Notes under the pieces: model-generated
Databases searched by the model: none
What the model was told of the DNA's origin: nothing
What the model saw: only the letters and a program-made list of their open reading frames with translations
Made by a program: the position numbers and the translations under genes
Shown: one piece after another, positions 1 to 11,997 of the stretch
How positions within the stretch are numbered: position 1 is the first letter of the stretch
Layout of the letters: the number at the start of each line of letters is the position of its first letter
NCBI GenBank assembly: GCA_003508835.1
Contig: PUFA01000694.1
Location: 45,019-109,018, forward strand
Origin: Eonycteris spelaea
Lineage: Eukaryota; Chordata; Mammalia; Chiroptera; Pteropodidae
DNA: 64,000 nt
Reading direction: 5' to 3'

Positions 1-380
1 CTTCAGCATTTGTTATTATTGTCTGTGATTATAGCTATTCTAACAGGTGTGAGATGGAATTTCATTGTGGTTTTGGTGTGTGATGTTGAGCACCTTTTAT
101 ATATTTGTTAGCCATTTGTATGTCCTTTAGGGAGAAGTGTCTGTTCAGGTCCTCTGCCCATTTTTTTGATTGGATCGTTTCTTTTTTGTTGTTATTGAGT
201 CGTAATGAGTTCTTTGTATGTTTTGGATATTAGGCTCTTATTGGAGGCATTGCTTGCAAATATATTTTCCCATTCAGATGGTTGTCTCTTTGCCTTGTTG
301 ACAGTTTCTTTGCTGAGCAGAAGCTTTTTAGTTTGATGTAGTCCCATTCATTTATTTTTGCTTTTACTTTTCTTCTTTTA
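1..380 (-). mobile_element. L1 LINE fragment, ORF2 C-terminal part, 5'-truncated
   Basis: Read on the minus strand this is the C-terminal part of L1 ORF2. A short frame ending near 370 carries the L1-typical stretch KINEWDYIKLKSFCSAKK. The same region recurs at about 5100-5475 and 43910-44300, so all three copies belong to one L1 group. The element's 5' end is here (about 380) and its 3' end lies off the left edge of the window. Frames are broken and it cannot code. Confidence 0.9.
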
Positions 381-385
381 GGCCA

Positions 386-970
386 CTTTAAAAGAAATTG
401 AAGATAATACCCTTTTGATTTTATTTTATTATTCTTTTTAAAACATTCATTTCTCTTTGAATATTCATGTTTTCTGGTATAATATGACACTGTATTCTAA
501 ACTATTCCAGATTGCTCTATTCTTTCATGTACTTAGGACATGTTTTTCAGAATTTTTAGCCTAAGGTAGTAATGACTATTAATAATTACTCTAATGACCT
601 CTTCAAATTTATGGACCATCATTGTGTTTTCTAGTACAAAATGGACTTTTAAAATGCCAAGTTATTTTCTTTCATTTTTAGGATTGGGTTCAACATGCAA
701 CTCTGTTCTTATCATTTTTCTGCTTTATTTGTATTTTCATTTCTTAGTTTTCACAAAAATGGTATCATACGAAATATATTACTGTATACTTTGATTTTTT
801 CATTCGATTTCTTATAATCTTTTCTATTCAGTACATAGCGAGTTACTTCACTCTTTTTAATAGGTGGGTAGTGTTCTACAAAATGATGTCTGTAATTTAC
901 TGAACCATTACCTTATTGATGAACACTTAGGTTTTCTCCCCCAGTTGTTTGCTTACTGTAAACAATACTC
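386..970. other. AT-rich stretch, possible weak L1M remnant
   Basis: No gene is recognised. About 800-965 faintly resembles an antisense old L1: 'tattgatgaacacttaggtt' is close to the 'gatggacatttgggttg' region of L1M. The rest is unassigned. Confidence 0.4.
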
Positions 971-973
971 CTT

Positions 974-1085
974 GGATAACCAACTTGTTTCAGTTTACCT
1001 GGGACTCTCCTGGTTTTAGCAACAAAAAACCTCATGTACCTTGAAAACCCTTCAGTCCTGGGCAAACTAGGATAATTGTCACCCC
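974..1085. mobile_element. short old DNA-transposon-like repeat
   Basis: The block starts 'taaccaacttgtttcagttt' and ends 'gcaaactaggataattgtca', two halves that are roughly inverted. This resembles a widespread palindromic mammalian repeat that begins 'ggttgaccaac' and ends 'gttggtcaccct'. I cannot recall the family name with certainty. Confidence 0.45.
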
Positions 1086-2364
1086 ACTTCTATCCTGCAT
1101 CTATTTTTATCTACCTTACTTTTGTTTCTGTCACATACTTTCCCAAAAACTGAGATTGTCAGGTCTTGTGATTGCTTTTATATATGACACTTTATAGGAA
1201 ACCCCATTACAATGGGACCCAGGTAATTACTTGAGTGAGGAATGAGGAAAGCAAGTCATAGGGTATGGCTCTGGTCCATATTAGAAGCCACAATAAAAGT
1301 CTTTTAGCATTAGGCCATTTGAGCAGGAGAAGAGAGAATCATAGAAAGGGCGTGAAGATTGATGAATGGGTAAAGAAAAATTCAGAAGGATCCACAAAAA
1401 CAAATTTTACTCTCATATTTTGCCTAGAGTGAATTCTGCTATCTAGAACCTCTAGTTTAAGGACAACAATGATTAAGAATCTATAGACCTGGATTGTTTA
1501 ATATCTTTGTGTCTCAATTTTTAAAATTCAAATAGTAATGACTAAACATTTGCCTTTTCTTGTATCCTGGAGGTATCAGAAGGCTAAATTCCAGTGTTTA
1601 TTAAAGTACCTCAAACTACTCGAAATATTAAAAGGGTTATGAAAATATGAAATCCTTGTCTGGTAATCCACAGATGTCTTCTGGGCTCATTCACAGATGC
1701 TGGGTTAAATTAGCATCTCTTAATCAGTATTCAACAAACAAGGTTTCAATAGGCCTTTTTAATAGGTACATGCACAGCTTTTTCTGCTATCTGAGGCACT
1801 GCATTTCAGAGATAAGAGTCTCAATATTGTTTGCCTCATGGTTTTAGTCAGGCAGCAATTAAGGAAGCAAAAACATGTGCCTTCCAGGACCTTGGTCTCA
1901 TCTGTCACTTTAAAAATAGTTTCAAGGCGATTCATTGGGTAGCCACTGGCTGAATGATTGGTTTTCCAGTGATAAACTGCCAATGTATTTCCTGTAAGGC
2001 CTAAGAGGACAGGGAGAGAGAAAGGGAAAGGGTTAGAAAGGAACATTCTAAGCCTATCTATTATTTATAATCTTCTTAGATCAACTCTGGGAATTCTTAG
2101 CTTGAAACACCAGAAAAGAATAGTAACTAATCCACCAAACCGATGTGAAATAAACCAAAGCCTGAGAAGCTGCCTTTGAGCTACCTATTCAAAAGAGGTG
2201 GAAACTGTGAAAGGCCTTGAAAACTAAAGTCTCAAACCAGAGGATAGTTCCTCTATGGGAAGGGGCCTAGTAGAAGCAAAGAGGCTATAAGACCTCAGCC
2301 CACTGGACACCAGTTTCTCATCTGGTAGACATGGTTAATAATACCTGTTCTGCCTGGAGAGGCA
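1086..2364. other. no recognised feature
   Basis: Apparently unique non-coding sequence. A minus-strand open frame at 1759-2046 (95 codons) has no recognisable domain and no splice or promoter context, so it is treated as chance. Confidence 0.5.
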
Positions 2365-2367
2365 TTA

Positions 2368-2600
2368 TAATGTAGTTGTTATGACTGCAGGCCACAGAAC
2401 CACAGTATTCAGTTAGAATCTTATCTTATTTGTCACTTATTTGCTATATGACCTTGGGCAAGTCACCTAGCTTTCTGAACCACAGTTTCTTAATCTGTCA
2501 AATGGGGTTAACAATGGCATTGGCTCCCAAGCTTCCTTGAAGGATTCATATGAGATAATTTAGGTAAAATGCTTAGAACTATGTTTCACACATTTTGCCA
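2368..2600 (+). mobile_element. MIR SINE
   Basis: The MIR core is clear: 'tatatgaccttgggcaagtc', then a 'cttaatctgtcaaatgggg' motif, a 'gagataat' segment and 'aaaatgcttagaact'. It is an ancient tRNA-derived SINE in plus orientation and immediately precedes a second MIR. Confidence 0.85.
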
Positions 2601-2649
2601 TGATACATTTACCAATGTTAGCTGCTATAAATATATTATGCTTAAAATG

Positions 2650-2885
2650 GTGATTTACGGGCTCAAGATCTAGCCTGCCTGCAGCCAAATCCTGGCTCTG
2701 CTAATAAATAACCTTGTAAAATTACTTAACCTTTCTGTGACTTGGTATTTTCATATCCAAAATGGGGATAGTAATTGTAATGACCTTCAAAGGGTTTATT
2801 GCAAGTATTACATGAAATGTTTTATGTGAAGGGCTTAGAACAGTGCCTGGCACAGAGCAGCATTTAATAATCCAGTATTATTACT
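2650..2885 (+). mobile_element. MIR SINE (second, in tandem)
   Basis: MIR-type order: 'aaatcctggctctgctaata', 'aaaatggggatagtaattgt' and the 3' part 'cttagaacagtgcctggcac'. Same orientation as the preceding MIR, about 50 bases away. The two are diverged enough to be independent insertions. Confidence 0.88.
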
Positions 2886-2931
2886 TTTAACCAAGAGTTT
2901 TGAAATAGGCTATGTTTATATTCAGGGCTTT

Positions 2932-3015
2932 AATTAATCAATTAATCAATTTTTATTATTTTTATTTTTCAATTACAGTTGACATTCAATATTATTTTAT
3001 AATAGTTTCAGGGAT
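2932..3015 (-). mobile_element. very short L1 3' tail insertion
   Basis: On the plus strand a T-rich run leads into 'caattacagttgacattcaa' and 'tagtttcagg', which is the reverse complement of the L1 3' end. It is flanked by the 9-bp direct repeat cagggcttt at 2923-2931 and 3016-3024, so it reads as a severely 5'-truncated L1 insertion. Confidence 0.75.
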
Positions 3016-3024
3016 CAGGGCTTT

Positions 3025-3474
3025 TCTTTTTTCCTGCTTTACACATCCCTTTCCTTTGATGTTAACCATCTTCTAAAGCCCAGTATCTTCATCAATTGTT
3101 TCATTGTTTCTTTTTTTTTTTCATTTTCTTTATTAAACCGGCTTTAATGACCTCTTTTAATGCTGCATAAAAGTTTACTTGTCACTGAGGCTTTGCAATT
3201 TAGCTGAACTGTAAGCTAGAACTAAAAGGAAACTTAAGATTGAGTATTAAGGATGAGTAAAGAACGTGGAGCTTTGAGAGGAAATCATACCATTGAAAGT
3301 CAGTCTGACAGGTTATATTTAGTATTCCATGGTTATTCCAAGGAAAATGTGATCTATTAATACATACAAAAATCCAAAAATGAATATTGTGCACCTATAA
3401 AATGGTCAATGGAAGGAACTGCTTGCTATGCTCCGACTTGTTGACAGCTCACAACCACAGATTACAGACACTAT
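3025..3474. other. no recognised feature
   Basis: T-rich at 3105-3135 (mononucleotide tract), then unassigned sequence. No gene or repeat recognised. Confidence 0.5.
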
Positions 3475-3477
3475 TTT

Positions 3478-3690
3478 CATGAGTGCTTCTAATGTTACTG
3501 AATCCTACATCAAATCAGTTATACATTATACCAATTCTATGTGGTAGACATTAAAACTCCATTTTACAATTAAAAATAAGAATATACTTCAAGTAGTTAA
3601 GTAATTTATTCCAAGTTTATATAGCTCATAACTAATGAGCCAGGATTTAAGCCTATATTTATTTAAATTTCAAATCTCCTGATCTTTCTT
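3478..3690 (-). mobile_element. MIR SINE, diverged
   Basis: Reverse-complement MIR: 'ccattttacaattaaaaata' corresponds to the 'ccattttacagatgagg' core. It is followed by 'agttaagtaatttattccaa' and 'gagccaggatttaagcc'. Confidence 0.7.
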
Positions 3691-4244
3691 CTCTACCATG
3701 TTTTAAAAGTTTTAACTCTCAGTACACAGTATCACTGACTATGAATCACTTTGGAGATTCAGAGACTTGTCTCTTAGCCTGGATGAAGAAGCAGAGAGAA
3801 TGCTGAGCATTTCTCTTATTACTGCACCTCTCTGGACAATCTCTTGCCCTATCCAGCCAAAAGGACTACAGTAGTGAGTAGTCTGATATTCATTTTGAAA
3901 TGTGTATTCCCAGAGTCCTAACTGGGCCCAGACAGTAGACTAAATTGTGATTCAAAGTGCTAACTTCAGAGGGTTGGCATTTGCATGGCTGTGTTTGAAA
4001 TAAAAAAAAGAAGGAAACCCAATTAATGACGATATATTGTTCTTCCCTGAGTCCTATTAAACTAGAATAAGAGCCAGATCAGCATAGTGCTCCTCCAAAC
4101 ATCTGTGTGTTGGAGATATATGGCTACTCATCTAACCTCACCTCTGGAGTTGAGGCTAGACACCAATTGATTGTGAAGCTGACTGACAAGATGAGGTGGG
4201 GGGAATTATGCTTCAACATTTAAAAAACATTCTTACTGAAATAT
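3691..4244. other. no recognised feature
   Basis: Unassigned sequence. Nothing coding or repeat-derived recognised before the L1 inverted pair. Confidence 0.5.
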
Positions 4245-4548
4245 TAATTTGGCCATAAGAAGAGATGAAATACTGCCATTTGTGACAACAACAAATGGAT
4301 GAGCGTCGACATAATCATGCTAAGCAAAATAAACCAGACAGAAAAAGTTGAAAATCACATGATATCACTTATATGTGGGATATAAACTTAAAAGCAACAA
4401 AGGAACAGGACAGAGACTCATGGAAATGGACAATAGACTTGTGGTTACCAGAAGGTAGGGGGAGGTAGATGGGGTAAAGGGGGTCAAATATATGGAGATA
4501 GAAAGAAATCTAACTATGGGAGGTGAACACAAAGTGTAAACAAATATA
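4245..4548 (+). mobile_element. L1 3' end fragment (plus strand), left arm of an inverted pair
   Basis: This carries the last codons of L1 ORF2 and the start of the 3'UTR in plus orientation. It includes 'aatcacatgatatcacttat', a G-rich stretch at 4456-4486 with several runs of 4-5 G (possible quadruplex), and 'ggtgaacacaaagtg'. No poly-A tail is present: it stops near 4545 and meets the same region in inverted orientation. The arms at about 4250-4490 and 4555-4802 are close reverse complements. Confidence 0.85.
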
Positions 4549-4549
4549 T

Positions 4550-7500
4550 ATTGACCCCGTTAACTGTCTACCTACCACCTCTACCACCTTGCCCCCCACT
4601 GCTACCCTCTGGTAACCACTACTTAGAGTCCATGTCCATGAGTCTCTGTTTTTCCTGTTCATTGTTGCTTTTAGGTTTATATCCCACATATAAGTGATAT
4701 CATGTGATTTTCAACTTTTTCTGTCTGACTTATTTCGCATACATGATTTCTCGAAGGTCCATCCATGTTGTTGCAAATGGCAGTATTTCATCTCTTCTTA
4801 TGGCTGAGTAATATTCCATTGTATATATGTACCACAGCTTCTTTAGCCATCATCTATTGTAGGACACTTCGTTGCTTCCATGTCCTGGCCACTGTGAATA
4901 ATGCTGCTATGAACATTGGTGTGCAAATATCTTTTTGGATATGGGTTTTCAAGTCTTGGGGTAAATATCCAGTAGAGGGATTGCTGGATCATATGGTATC
5001 AATTCTTAGTTTTTTGAGAACCTCCATACTGTTTTCCATAGTGGCTGTACAATTTGCAGTCCCCAGCAGTGTATGAGGGTTCCTTTTTCTCCGCATCCTC
5101 TCCAACATTTGTTATTACTTGTCCTGTTGAATAGCTATTCTAACAGGTGTGAGATGGTACTCATTGTGGTTTTGATTTGCATTTCCCTAACAGCTAGCGA
5201 TGTTGAGCATCTTTTCAAATATTTTTGGCCATTTGTATGTCCTGGGTGTCAGGTCCTCTGCCCATTTTTTGATTGGATCATTTGTTTGTTTTGTTGTTGT
5301 TGTTGAGTTGTATGAGTTCTTTGTATATTTTGGATATTAGGCCTTATTGGAGGCATTGCTTGCAAATATATTTTCCCATTTGATGGTTGTCTCTTTACCT
5401 TGTTGATGATTTCTTTTGCTGAGCAGAAGCTTTTTAGTTTGATGTAGTCCCATTCATTTATTTTTGCTTTTACTTCCCTTGCTTTGAGGTCAAATTCATA
5501 AAATCCTCTTTAAGTCCAAGGTCCTTGAGTTTAGTTCCTATGTTTTCTTCTATGCATTTTATTTTTGTCTTTATATTCAGGTCCTTAATCCATTTTGAGT
5601 TAATTTTGGTGGTGATAGACAACAGTCTAGTTTCATTCTTTTGCAGGTGGCTTTCCAGTTTTCCCAGCACCATTTATTGAAGAGGCTTTCCTTTCTCCAC
5701 TGTATGTTTTTGGCTTTTTTGTCAAAATTATTTGCCCATATATAAATATACTTTACTTTCTGGACTCTTTCGATTCTGTTCCCCTGGTCCTTGAGTCTGT
5801 CTTGCTGCCAATACTATGCCGTTTTGATTATTGTAGCTTTGTTGTATAATTTGAAGTCAGGCAGAGTGATATATGCAGGCTTGTTCTTTTTTCTCAGGAT
5901 GGCTTTGACAATTCAGAGTCTTTTGTGTTTCCATACAAATCTGATGACTTTTTGTTCTATTTCTTTAAAAAAAATGCCAATGGGGTTTTAATGGAGATTG
6001 CATTAAATCTATGTAATGCTTTAGGTAATATGGTCATTTTAAACTATCTTGATTCTTTAATCCAAGAACACAGAATATCTTTCCATTTCTTTGTATCTTC
6101 TTTGATTTCTTTTAATAGGGTTTTTGTAGTTTCCATTATACACATCCTTCACATGTTTCATTAATTTATTTCCTAAGTATTTTATTCTTTTTGTGCAATT
6201 GCAAAAGAAATTATTTTTTCCCCTTCTTTTTCAGACAATTCATTAGTAGAGTATAGGAACACTATAGATTTTTGAACATTAATTTTGTATCCAGAGACTT
6301 TACTGTATATGCGTATTGTTTTCTAGTAGTGTTCTTCTGGAGTCTTTAGGATTTTCTATATAGAGAATCATGTCTGCAAATAGTGACAGTTTGACTTCTT
6401 TATTTCCTATTTGGATGCCTTTTATATCTCTTTGTTTTGTCTGATTGCACTCATTAGGACTTCCAATGTTATATTGAATAACAGCGGTGATAGTGGGACA
6501 GTCTTGACTTATTCCTGATCTTAGAGGAAAGTTTTTTCGTTTTTTTCACCCCATTCAGTATAATGTTGGCTGAGGGTTTGTCATAGGATGGCCTTTATTA
6601 TGTTAAGTACTTTCTTTCTCTACAGATTTTGTAAGTCTTTGATCATAAAATGGATACTGTATCTTGTTGAAGGCTTTCCTGAATCTATCGATATGATCAT
6701 ATTATTCCGAGATGAAGCCCAACTTTGATCGGTGTATAATCTTTTAATATGTTGCCGTGTATTGGGTTGCTGTACCTTATTTATGATTTTGCATTTGTGT
6801 TCATGAGAGATATTAGACTATATTTTTCTTTTTTGTGTTCTTTACCAGGTTTTGGTATTCAGGAGTAATATTGCCTCATAAAATGAATTGGGAGAGTATT
6901 GCCTCCTTGCTGACGTTTGGAAGAGTTTGAGGAGACTGGCATTAATCTTCTGTTGAATGTTTGTAGAATTCACTGGTGAACCATCCTGGTCCTGGACTTT
7001 TACTCTTTCGGTAGTTTTTGATGATTGTTTCATTTCCATACTGGCTGATAGGTCTATTTAGATTTCCATTTCTTCTTGTCAGTCTATGAAGATTGTATAT
7101 TTCTAAGTATTGGTCCTTTTCTTCTAGGTATTAAATTTGGTGTAATATGCTTTTTTATAGTATTCTTATGATCCTTTGTATTTCTGTGATGTCAGTTGTA
7201 ATTTCCCCTCTTTCATCCCTGATTTCATTTTATTTGTCTCCTTTCTCTTTTTTATTTAGTGAGTCTGGCCAGGGGTTTGTTAATTTTATTAACCTTGTCA
7301 AAGATCTAGCTCTTTGTTGCATTTACTTTTTATATCTTTTGTTTTTTGTTTTTGTTTTCCATTTCATTGATTTCTACTCTAATTGTGTTGATGGATTTCT
7401 TTCCTTCTACTGACTTAGGCTTCATTTCTTCTTCCTTTTCTAGTTTTTAAAGTGAAGAGTTAGGTTATTTGGGCTCATTCTTGTTTTTGGAAGATAGTCC

Positions 7501-8694
7501 TGTAATGTTATGAACTTTCCTCTTATGACCGCTTTTGCCATTCCCAAAAGTTTTGATATGTTGTACTATCATTATCATTCATTCTCTATGTATCTCTTGA
7601 TCTCTCTTTTTTATTCTTCTCTGATCCAGTTATTCTTCAGTAGCATGTTGTTTAATCTATGTGTATTTGTGCTTCTTCCCACTCTCTCTTTACAATTGCT
7701 CTCTAGTTTCAAGGCATTATGATCAGAGAAAATAGTTGGTATGATTTCAACTTTTATATTTGTTTGAGACTATCTCTGTGTCCCAGTATGTAGTATGGTT
7801 CTTGAGAATGTTCCATGTGCACAAGAGATAATGTATAAGCAGCTGTTTTGGGATGGAAGGGTCTGTAAATGTCAATTATGTCCGTTGGTCTAATGTGTCA
7901 TTTAAAAAATGTTATTTCCTATTTATCAGATTTTCTGTTTGGGATGATCTGTTTCATATCCGACAGTGGGGTATTTAGGTCCCGCTACTATGGTAGTGTT
8001 TTGGTCTGTTTCATTTAGTTCTGTTAGTAAGTGCTTTTACATATTTCAGGGCTCCCTGATTGGGAGAGCATAGATATATTAAGTGTTAGTGTCTTCTGGT
8101 GCATGATTCCTTCTTATCATTATGAAGTGTCCCTCAGTATCTTTTCTTTAATTTTTTTTTTATTTTGAAGTCTATTTCCTTCAAATATTAGTCACCGCTA
8201 CTCCTGTTTTTCTTTGAATGCCATTTGCATGAAAATAACATTTTCCAGGCCTTTCCCTTGGATTCTGTATTTACCTTTGAGCTCAGACATGTTCAGCGGA
8301 GGCAGCATATGGTTGGGTTTTTGTTTTTTGATCGCATTCTGCAACTCTGTAATTTTTATTGGGTGAGTTCAGTCCATTTATGTTTAGGGTGATTATGAAA
8401 TATGAGGTCTTCTTATGCATTTTATGTTTTGCTGTCTGATAGTTTGGTGTTTCCATTTATTCCTTGCTGTTTTTTTTTTTTGTATTTTGGTTGCTTTGTG
8501 GCGGTTTTGCCTCTGGTTTCTCCTTGTTTTATGTTATATCCTTTACTTCTGAATTGGTATGTGGTTACCATTACGAATACAAAAAAGATCATGATATATA
8601 TACAGTCATCCATTTTTTTCAGTTTATTGTTGGGTTTCAAGGAGAAAGATCTGGGGACGTCTCTCACTCTGCCATGTTTCCAAAGATTCCTTAT
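4550..8694 (-). mobile_element. L1 LINE, nearly full ORF2 but ORF1 deleted
   Basis: Read from 8694 down to 4550 the order is: about 70 bases of L1 5' end (8625-8694, 'gcagagtgagagac' on the minus strand), the ORF1/ORF2 spacer (about 8400-8620), the endonuclease region (about 7800-8400), the RT region (about 6000-7300), the C-terminal region and the start of the 3'UTR. Broken frames give L1 ORF2 peptides, for example [16 protein letters not shown] and [10 protein letters not shown] at 5470-5673 (-). The RT active site near 6363-6383 reads FADMIL where L1 has FADDMIL, so one catalytic aspartate codon is gone. Many frameshifts and stops are present. Compared with the copy at 43171-46576, ORF1 and most of the 5'UTR are missing. 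The 3' end lacks poly-A and abuts an inverted L1 3' end. Confidence 0.92.
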
Positions 8695-9158
8695 TATTAA
8701 AGTGTACAGCTGAAAACTTATTGGGATTTTCATTTAACCAATGTCACCATAAGTCAATTAAGAAAACATTCTTTTCTAGAGAGACAGTAAGACAAATGTC
8801 TAAGAATATGTAATAGATGTAGACATAGTTTTAAGTGGTGGTTGGCTCGTATTTTCTAAAGAGTACCCTAGAGACTTTCCACAATATATCTCTATGGATT
8901 GGGTTTTAGGGTTGCCATCTTCAGGAGAGATTGCTGTTCTTGCAATACAAACACTTTTCTGAATTGAACATGAAAATAGTCTTATTGTTAAATATAATTC
9001 TGGCTTGATAGTGGAATTATATCTTGGGAAGACTTTGTGAGCCCATTTTAATGCATACTTTATCAGTGGTGAGTGAAAAGAATGACTGTTTATCTTTTCC
9101 TCAAATAATATCAAGGGTGAGGACTGCTTTTGAATCAAGAGCCACAGGGACTGAGATT
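8695..9158. other. no recognised feature
   Basis: Unassigned sequence. The minus-strand frame at 8800-9162 (120 codons) has no recognisable domain or L1 match and is probably chance. Confidence 0.5.
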
Positions 9159-9159
9159 C

Positions 9160-9545
9160 CATGTCACAAACAAAGATGAACTAACATTTGCTCCCAGACC
9201 ACATTGCTTACAATCTAGTGGAAGAGACAAACATGTCAAAATGCTTATACATAAGCAGAATGAGTGCATGCCAGGCAGAGTTATCAGTTGTAAGCAAAGT
9301 GACTTGAAAGTGTGGAGGAAGATTATGTTAGTTTCTTTGAGAAGATTAGGGATGGTTTCACAGAAGAGTTAGCTCTTGACCTGAGCCTTGAAAATCGAGT
9401 GTGAGATTTGATAAGAAGATACAAGAAGGATATTCCAGGATTATGGAATCCCTTGATCAAAAAGCACAAATATGTGGAAGCAAATGCCATTTTTTTCCTT
9501 TGACAATAGCGAGTTACATAGTTGTATAATCTAAGTACATAGTGT
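9160..9545 (-). mobile_element. L2 LINE 3' region fragment
   Basis: The order matches antisense L2: 'cacattgcttacaatctagt' (the 'gagctcacagtctag' region), then 'tggtttcacagaagag', 'tgacctgagccttgaaaatc' and 'aaggatattccagga'. Strongly diverged. Confidence 0.75.
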
Positions 9546-9675
9546 ATGCAGCTACCTGTGAAATCGGTGAGTCTGAGTATGGAAGTGGGAGGCCAAGTAA
9601 TGAACTGCAGTGACACTACTCTATTCTTGGACTTTGCTTTGTGGAGGCTAATGGAGTTGTTGTAACCCTTTTGTT

Positions 9676-9932
9676 ATAGACTGAATGTTTTCTTTTCTCC
9701 CCAATTCATATGCTGAATATCCTAAAACTCCAATGTGATGGTAGTAGGAGGTGGGGCCTTTGGGATGTGATTAGGGTCATGAGGGTGGAGCTCTCATGTG
9801 AGTGGGCTTAGTTTGTGCTCTTTATAAGAAGAAACACAAGGAGCATTTTCCTTCCTATCTCTGCTTTCCATCATATGCAGATACAATGAGAAGGTGTATT
9901 TTGTTATAGCAGCCTGAGATGACCAAGACACC
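9676..9932 (+). mobile_element. MLT1-like MaLR LTR, internally shortened
   Basis: Starts 'tatagactgaatgttttctt' and continues with 'gatggtagtaggaggtgggg', 'tcatgagggtggagctctca' and 'ctctttataagaag'. It then skips to the far 3' end 'tattttgttatagcagcctg' and ends at 'accaagac'. This is the layout of an MLT1-type ERVL-MaLR LTR with a central deletion. No protein-coding retroviral part is visible. Confidence 0.85.
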
Positions 9933-10844
9933 TCTGTTTCTAAGAACTGGCTCTTATACTTGGAGAAGTTGAGCACTTAGGGGAGTCAGCAGTCATCCTA
10001 TAGAGCAGTACAGTTTGGCCATAGAATAAGATCTTAATTATGCAGGAAATCATTAGTAAAATGAATATCTAAATATCTTTAAAGTTAAATTTTGTCCAAT
10101 TATTTCTCAAACTCTTTTCTCACCTCTTTCTGTAACTTCTTAATAGAAAAATGCATTTGTTTGGCTTTTGTTTATGCTGCATTCTCCTATGCCTTTTATG
10201 TGAAGGTAAAGGATCCAATGGTAGTACTCAGAGGAGAAACAATTCTAGAAACCCACAAACTGGATATGATGAATTGCTGATGCATTAAAGAGGACAGATA
10301 TAAGCATCCAACATACACATGTCACACACGCAGAAGCAATGGCTCAGTAGTGTATCCCCAATCACTCTTCAAAGAGTTTAGGAAAACAAGATGATCTCCC
10401 TGTACAGTGTGTTATTTGCAAGACCCTTTAAATATGTATTCTTCATATAAAAATCTGATGTAGATTTGTTAATAAAACTAAAAACGTTGCTTTAGGAGGA
10501 TTGACTGCATTTGTTAGTGCCATTCATTAATATTTCAGTATTACAAAGTAATTTGCCTGTGAAGTGAGCATTTAAATGAAGGAGTTTTACTTATTTATAA
10601 CAGTGTAGATAGTAGTTATGATTAAAAAATGTATGTCAAATATATAAACAGGTTATATATTGTTTTTCAGATGTGCTAATATAATTAGACTGATTCTTTA
10701 TGATCAAAAAAGCAATTAAATGAGAGTTTAGACAATTTCCCCTGAAAAATAGTCAGAGTGGACTATTATCTTACTCAAAGGTTGGATTCTTAATTCAGTA
10801 GGTGAGTCAAAAATAACTGTGGCACGAGACTAAGCTATTGTCAA
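9933..10844. other. no recognised feature
   Basis: Unassigned, AT-rich and apparently unique. A short CA-rich patch lies at 10305-10330. No coding potential seen. Confidence 0.5.
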
Positions 10845-11310
10845 CCCAATATTCACTTTCCCTTTCCTCACACTTAGTGATAGAGATTTTTTTCTGAATA
10901 GTAATGTGCTTATCAAAAACTACATCTCTCAGCTTCCACTTCAGCTAGATGTAGTTAATGCACTCTAAAGTGGGCCTTGTTAGGAAAGCTATTTAAGATT
11001 AGACAAACTGCTGGTGAATGCCCATAATTGCCCTCTACGCTCTCATATTGCTCTCCTGGAATGTGAACTTGAACGCTGGAGCTCTAGTAAGCCATTTTTG
11101 ACCATGATGTGACCTTAAGTGTGGATCAGCACTAAGGATGGTGGAGCAGAAAGATATAGGAGCCTGAGTCCCTGATGACCCTTGAGGCCATTATATCATA
11201 TCTGCATTGCTTATCTCCGGACTACCTTCATCTGAGGGGGTAATTTCTTATTTTTAAAATGCTTTAGTTGAGTCTCCGTTATTAGATACTGAATGCACCT
11301 ACTGATACAA
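10845..11310 (+). mobile_element. old LTR-like repeat (ERVL/MaLR type)
   Basis: Ordered motifs resemble an old mammalian LTR: 'aactacatctctcagcttcc', 'ctcctggaatgtgaacttga', 'tggagctctagtaagccatt' and 'gagcctgagtccctgatgac'. The family name is uncertain; it could be an ERVL-type LTR lacking its 3' end. Confidence 0.55.
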
Positions 11311-11576
11311 TTGCACATAATCAAAACTATCTTCAAAAATAACCTGAGAAGGTACCATGTTAGAGACCAAAATACCTTCCAACAAGTCAGTTTGGCCTTC
11401 AACACTGGAACATATTACTATTCCTATGGTTAAGCACTGAGTTTACACGTAACATTGTGAAATTTTCAAACTATGTATAAGTCTCATGGTATTTTAAAAG
11501 ACTTGAAAAAACAAGGGAGTCACATTTTCCTTACACCATTCACTCTGGGTGCAGGCTTTCTGGAATGACATGGGAT

Positions 11577-11757
11577 AGATTGCCAGATTTAGCAAATAAA
11601 ACAAAATAGGAAGCCCAGTTAAATTGAATATTAGATAAACAACTATTTTTTTCGTGTATGTTCCAAGTAATAATTATACTACAAATGTATATTTTTTTAT
11701 CTGAAGTTCAAATTTAACTTGTTGTTCTGTATTTTATTTGACAACATTACACAGGGG
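11577..11757. mobile_element. palindromic MITE-like repeat
   Basis: The left arm has 'attgccagatttagcaaata', 'agcccagttaaattgaatat' and 'tagataaacaac'. The right arm holds 'tatctgaagttcaaatttaa' and 'tgtattttatttgacaac', which is roughly its reverse complement. I recognise this as a common old palindromic mammalian element but do not trust my memory of its name. Confidence 0.6.
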
Positions 11758-11997
11758 ACAGAATTGCTAATACTATTTAAAAGACCATTCTCTTACTATT
11801 TGTGCCATTTCTTTTTTTTCTTCTTTCTTATTTATACCATACAGTTGAATTTATATAAGTTAAGAATGTATCTAAGGCTTAGTTATTTAGTTTCCAATGC
11901 TAATGAAGGAGAAAAGTACAAACAGTATGATTCTTTTTAATGTAAATTTTAAAACAAGGCAAAATTAAGCAATGCATTTTCAAGAGAATCATACATA

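Noticed and set aside
2368..2600. tRNA-like sequence at MIR heads
   Set aside because: MIRs derive from tRNA but the heads here are degenerate and lack a cloverleaf; no tRNA gene.
4245..8694. Twin-priming L1 inversion
   Set aside because: Twin priming gives inverted parts that do not overlap in the element; here the same 3' region is present in both orientations and the poly-A tail is missing.
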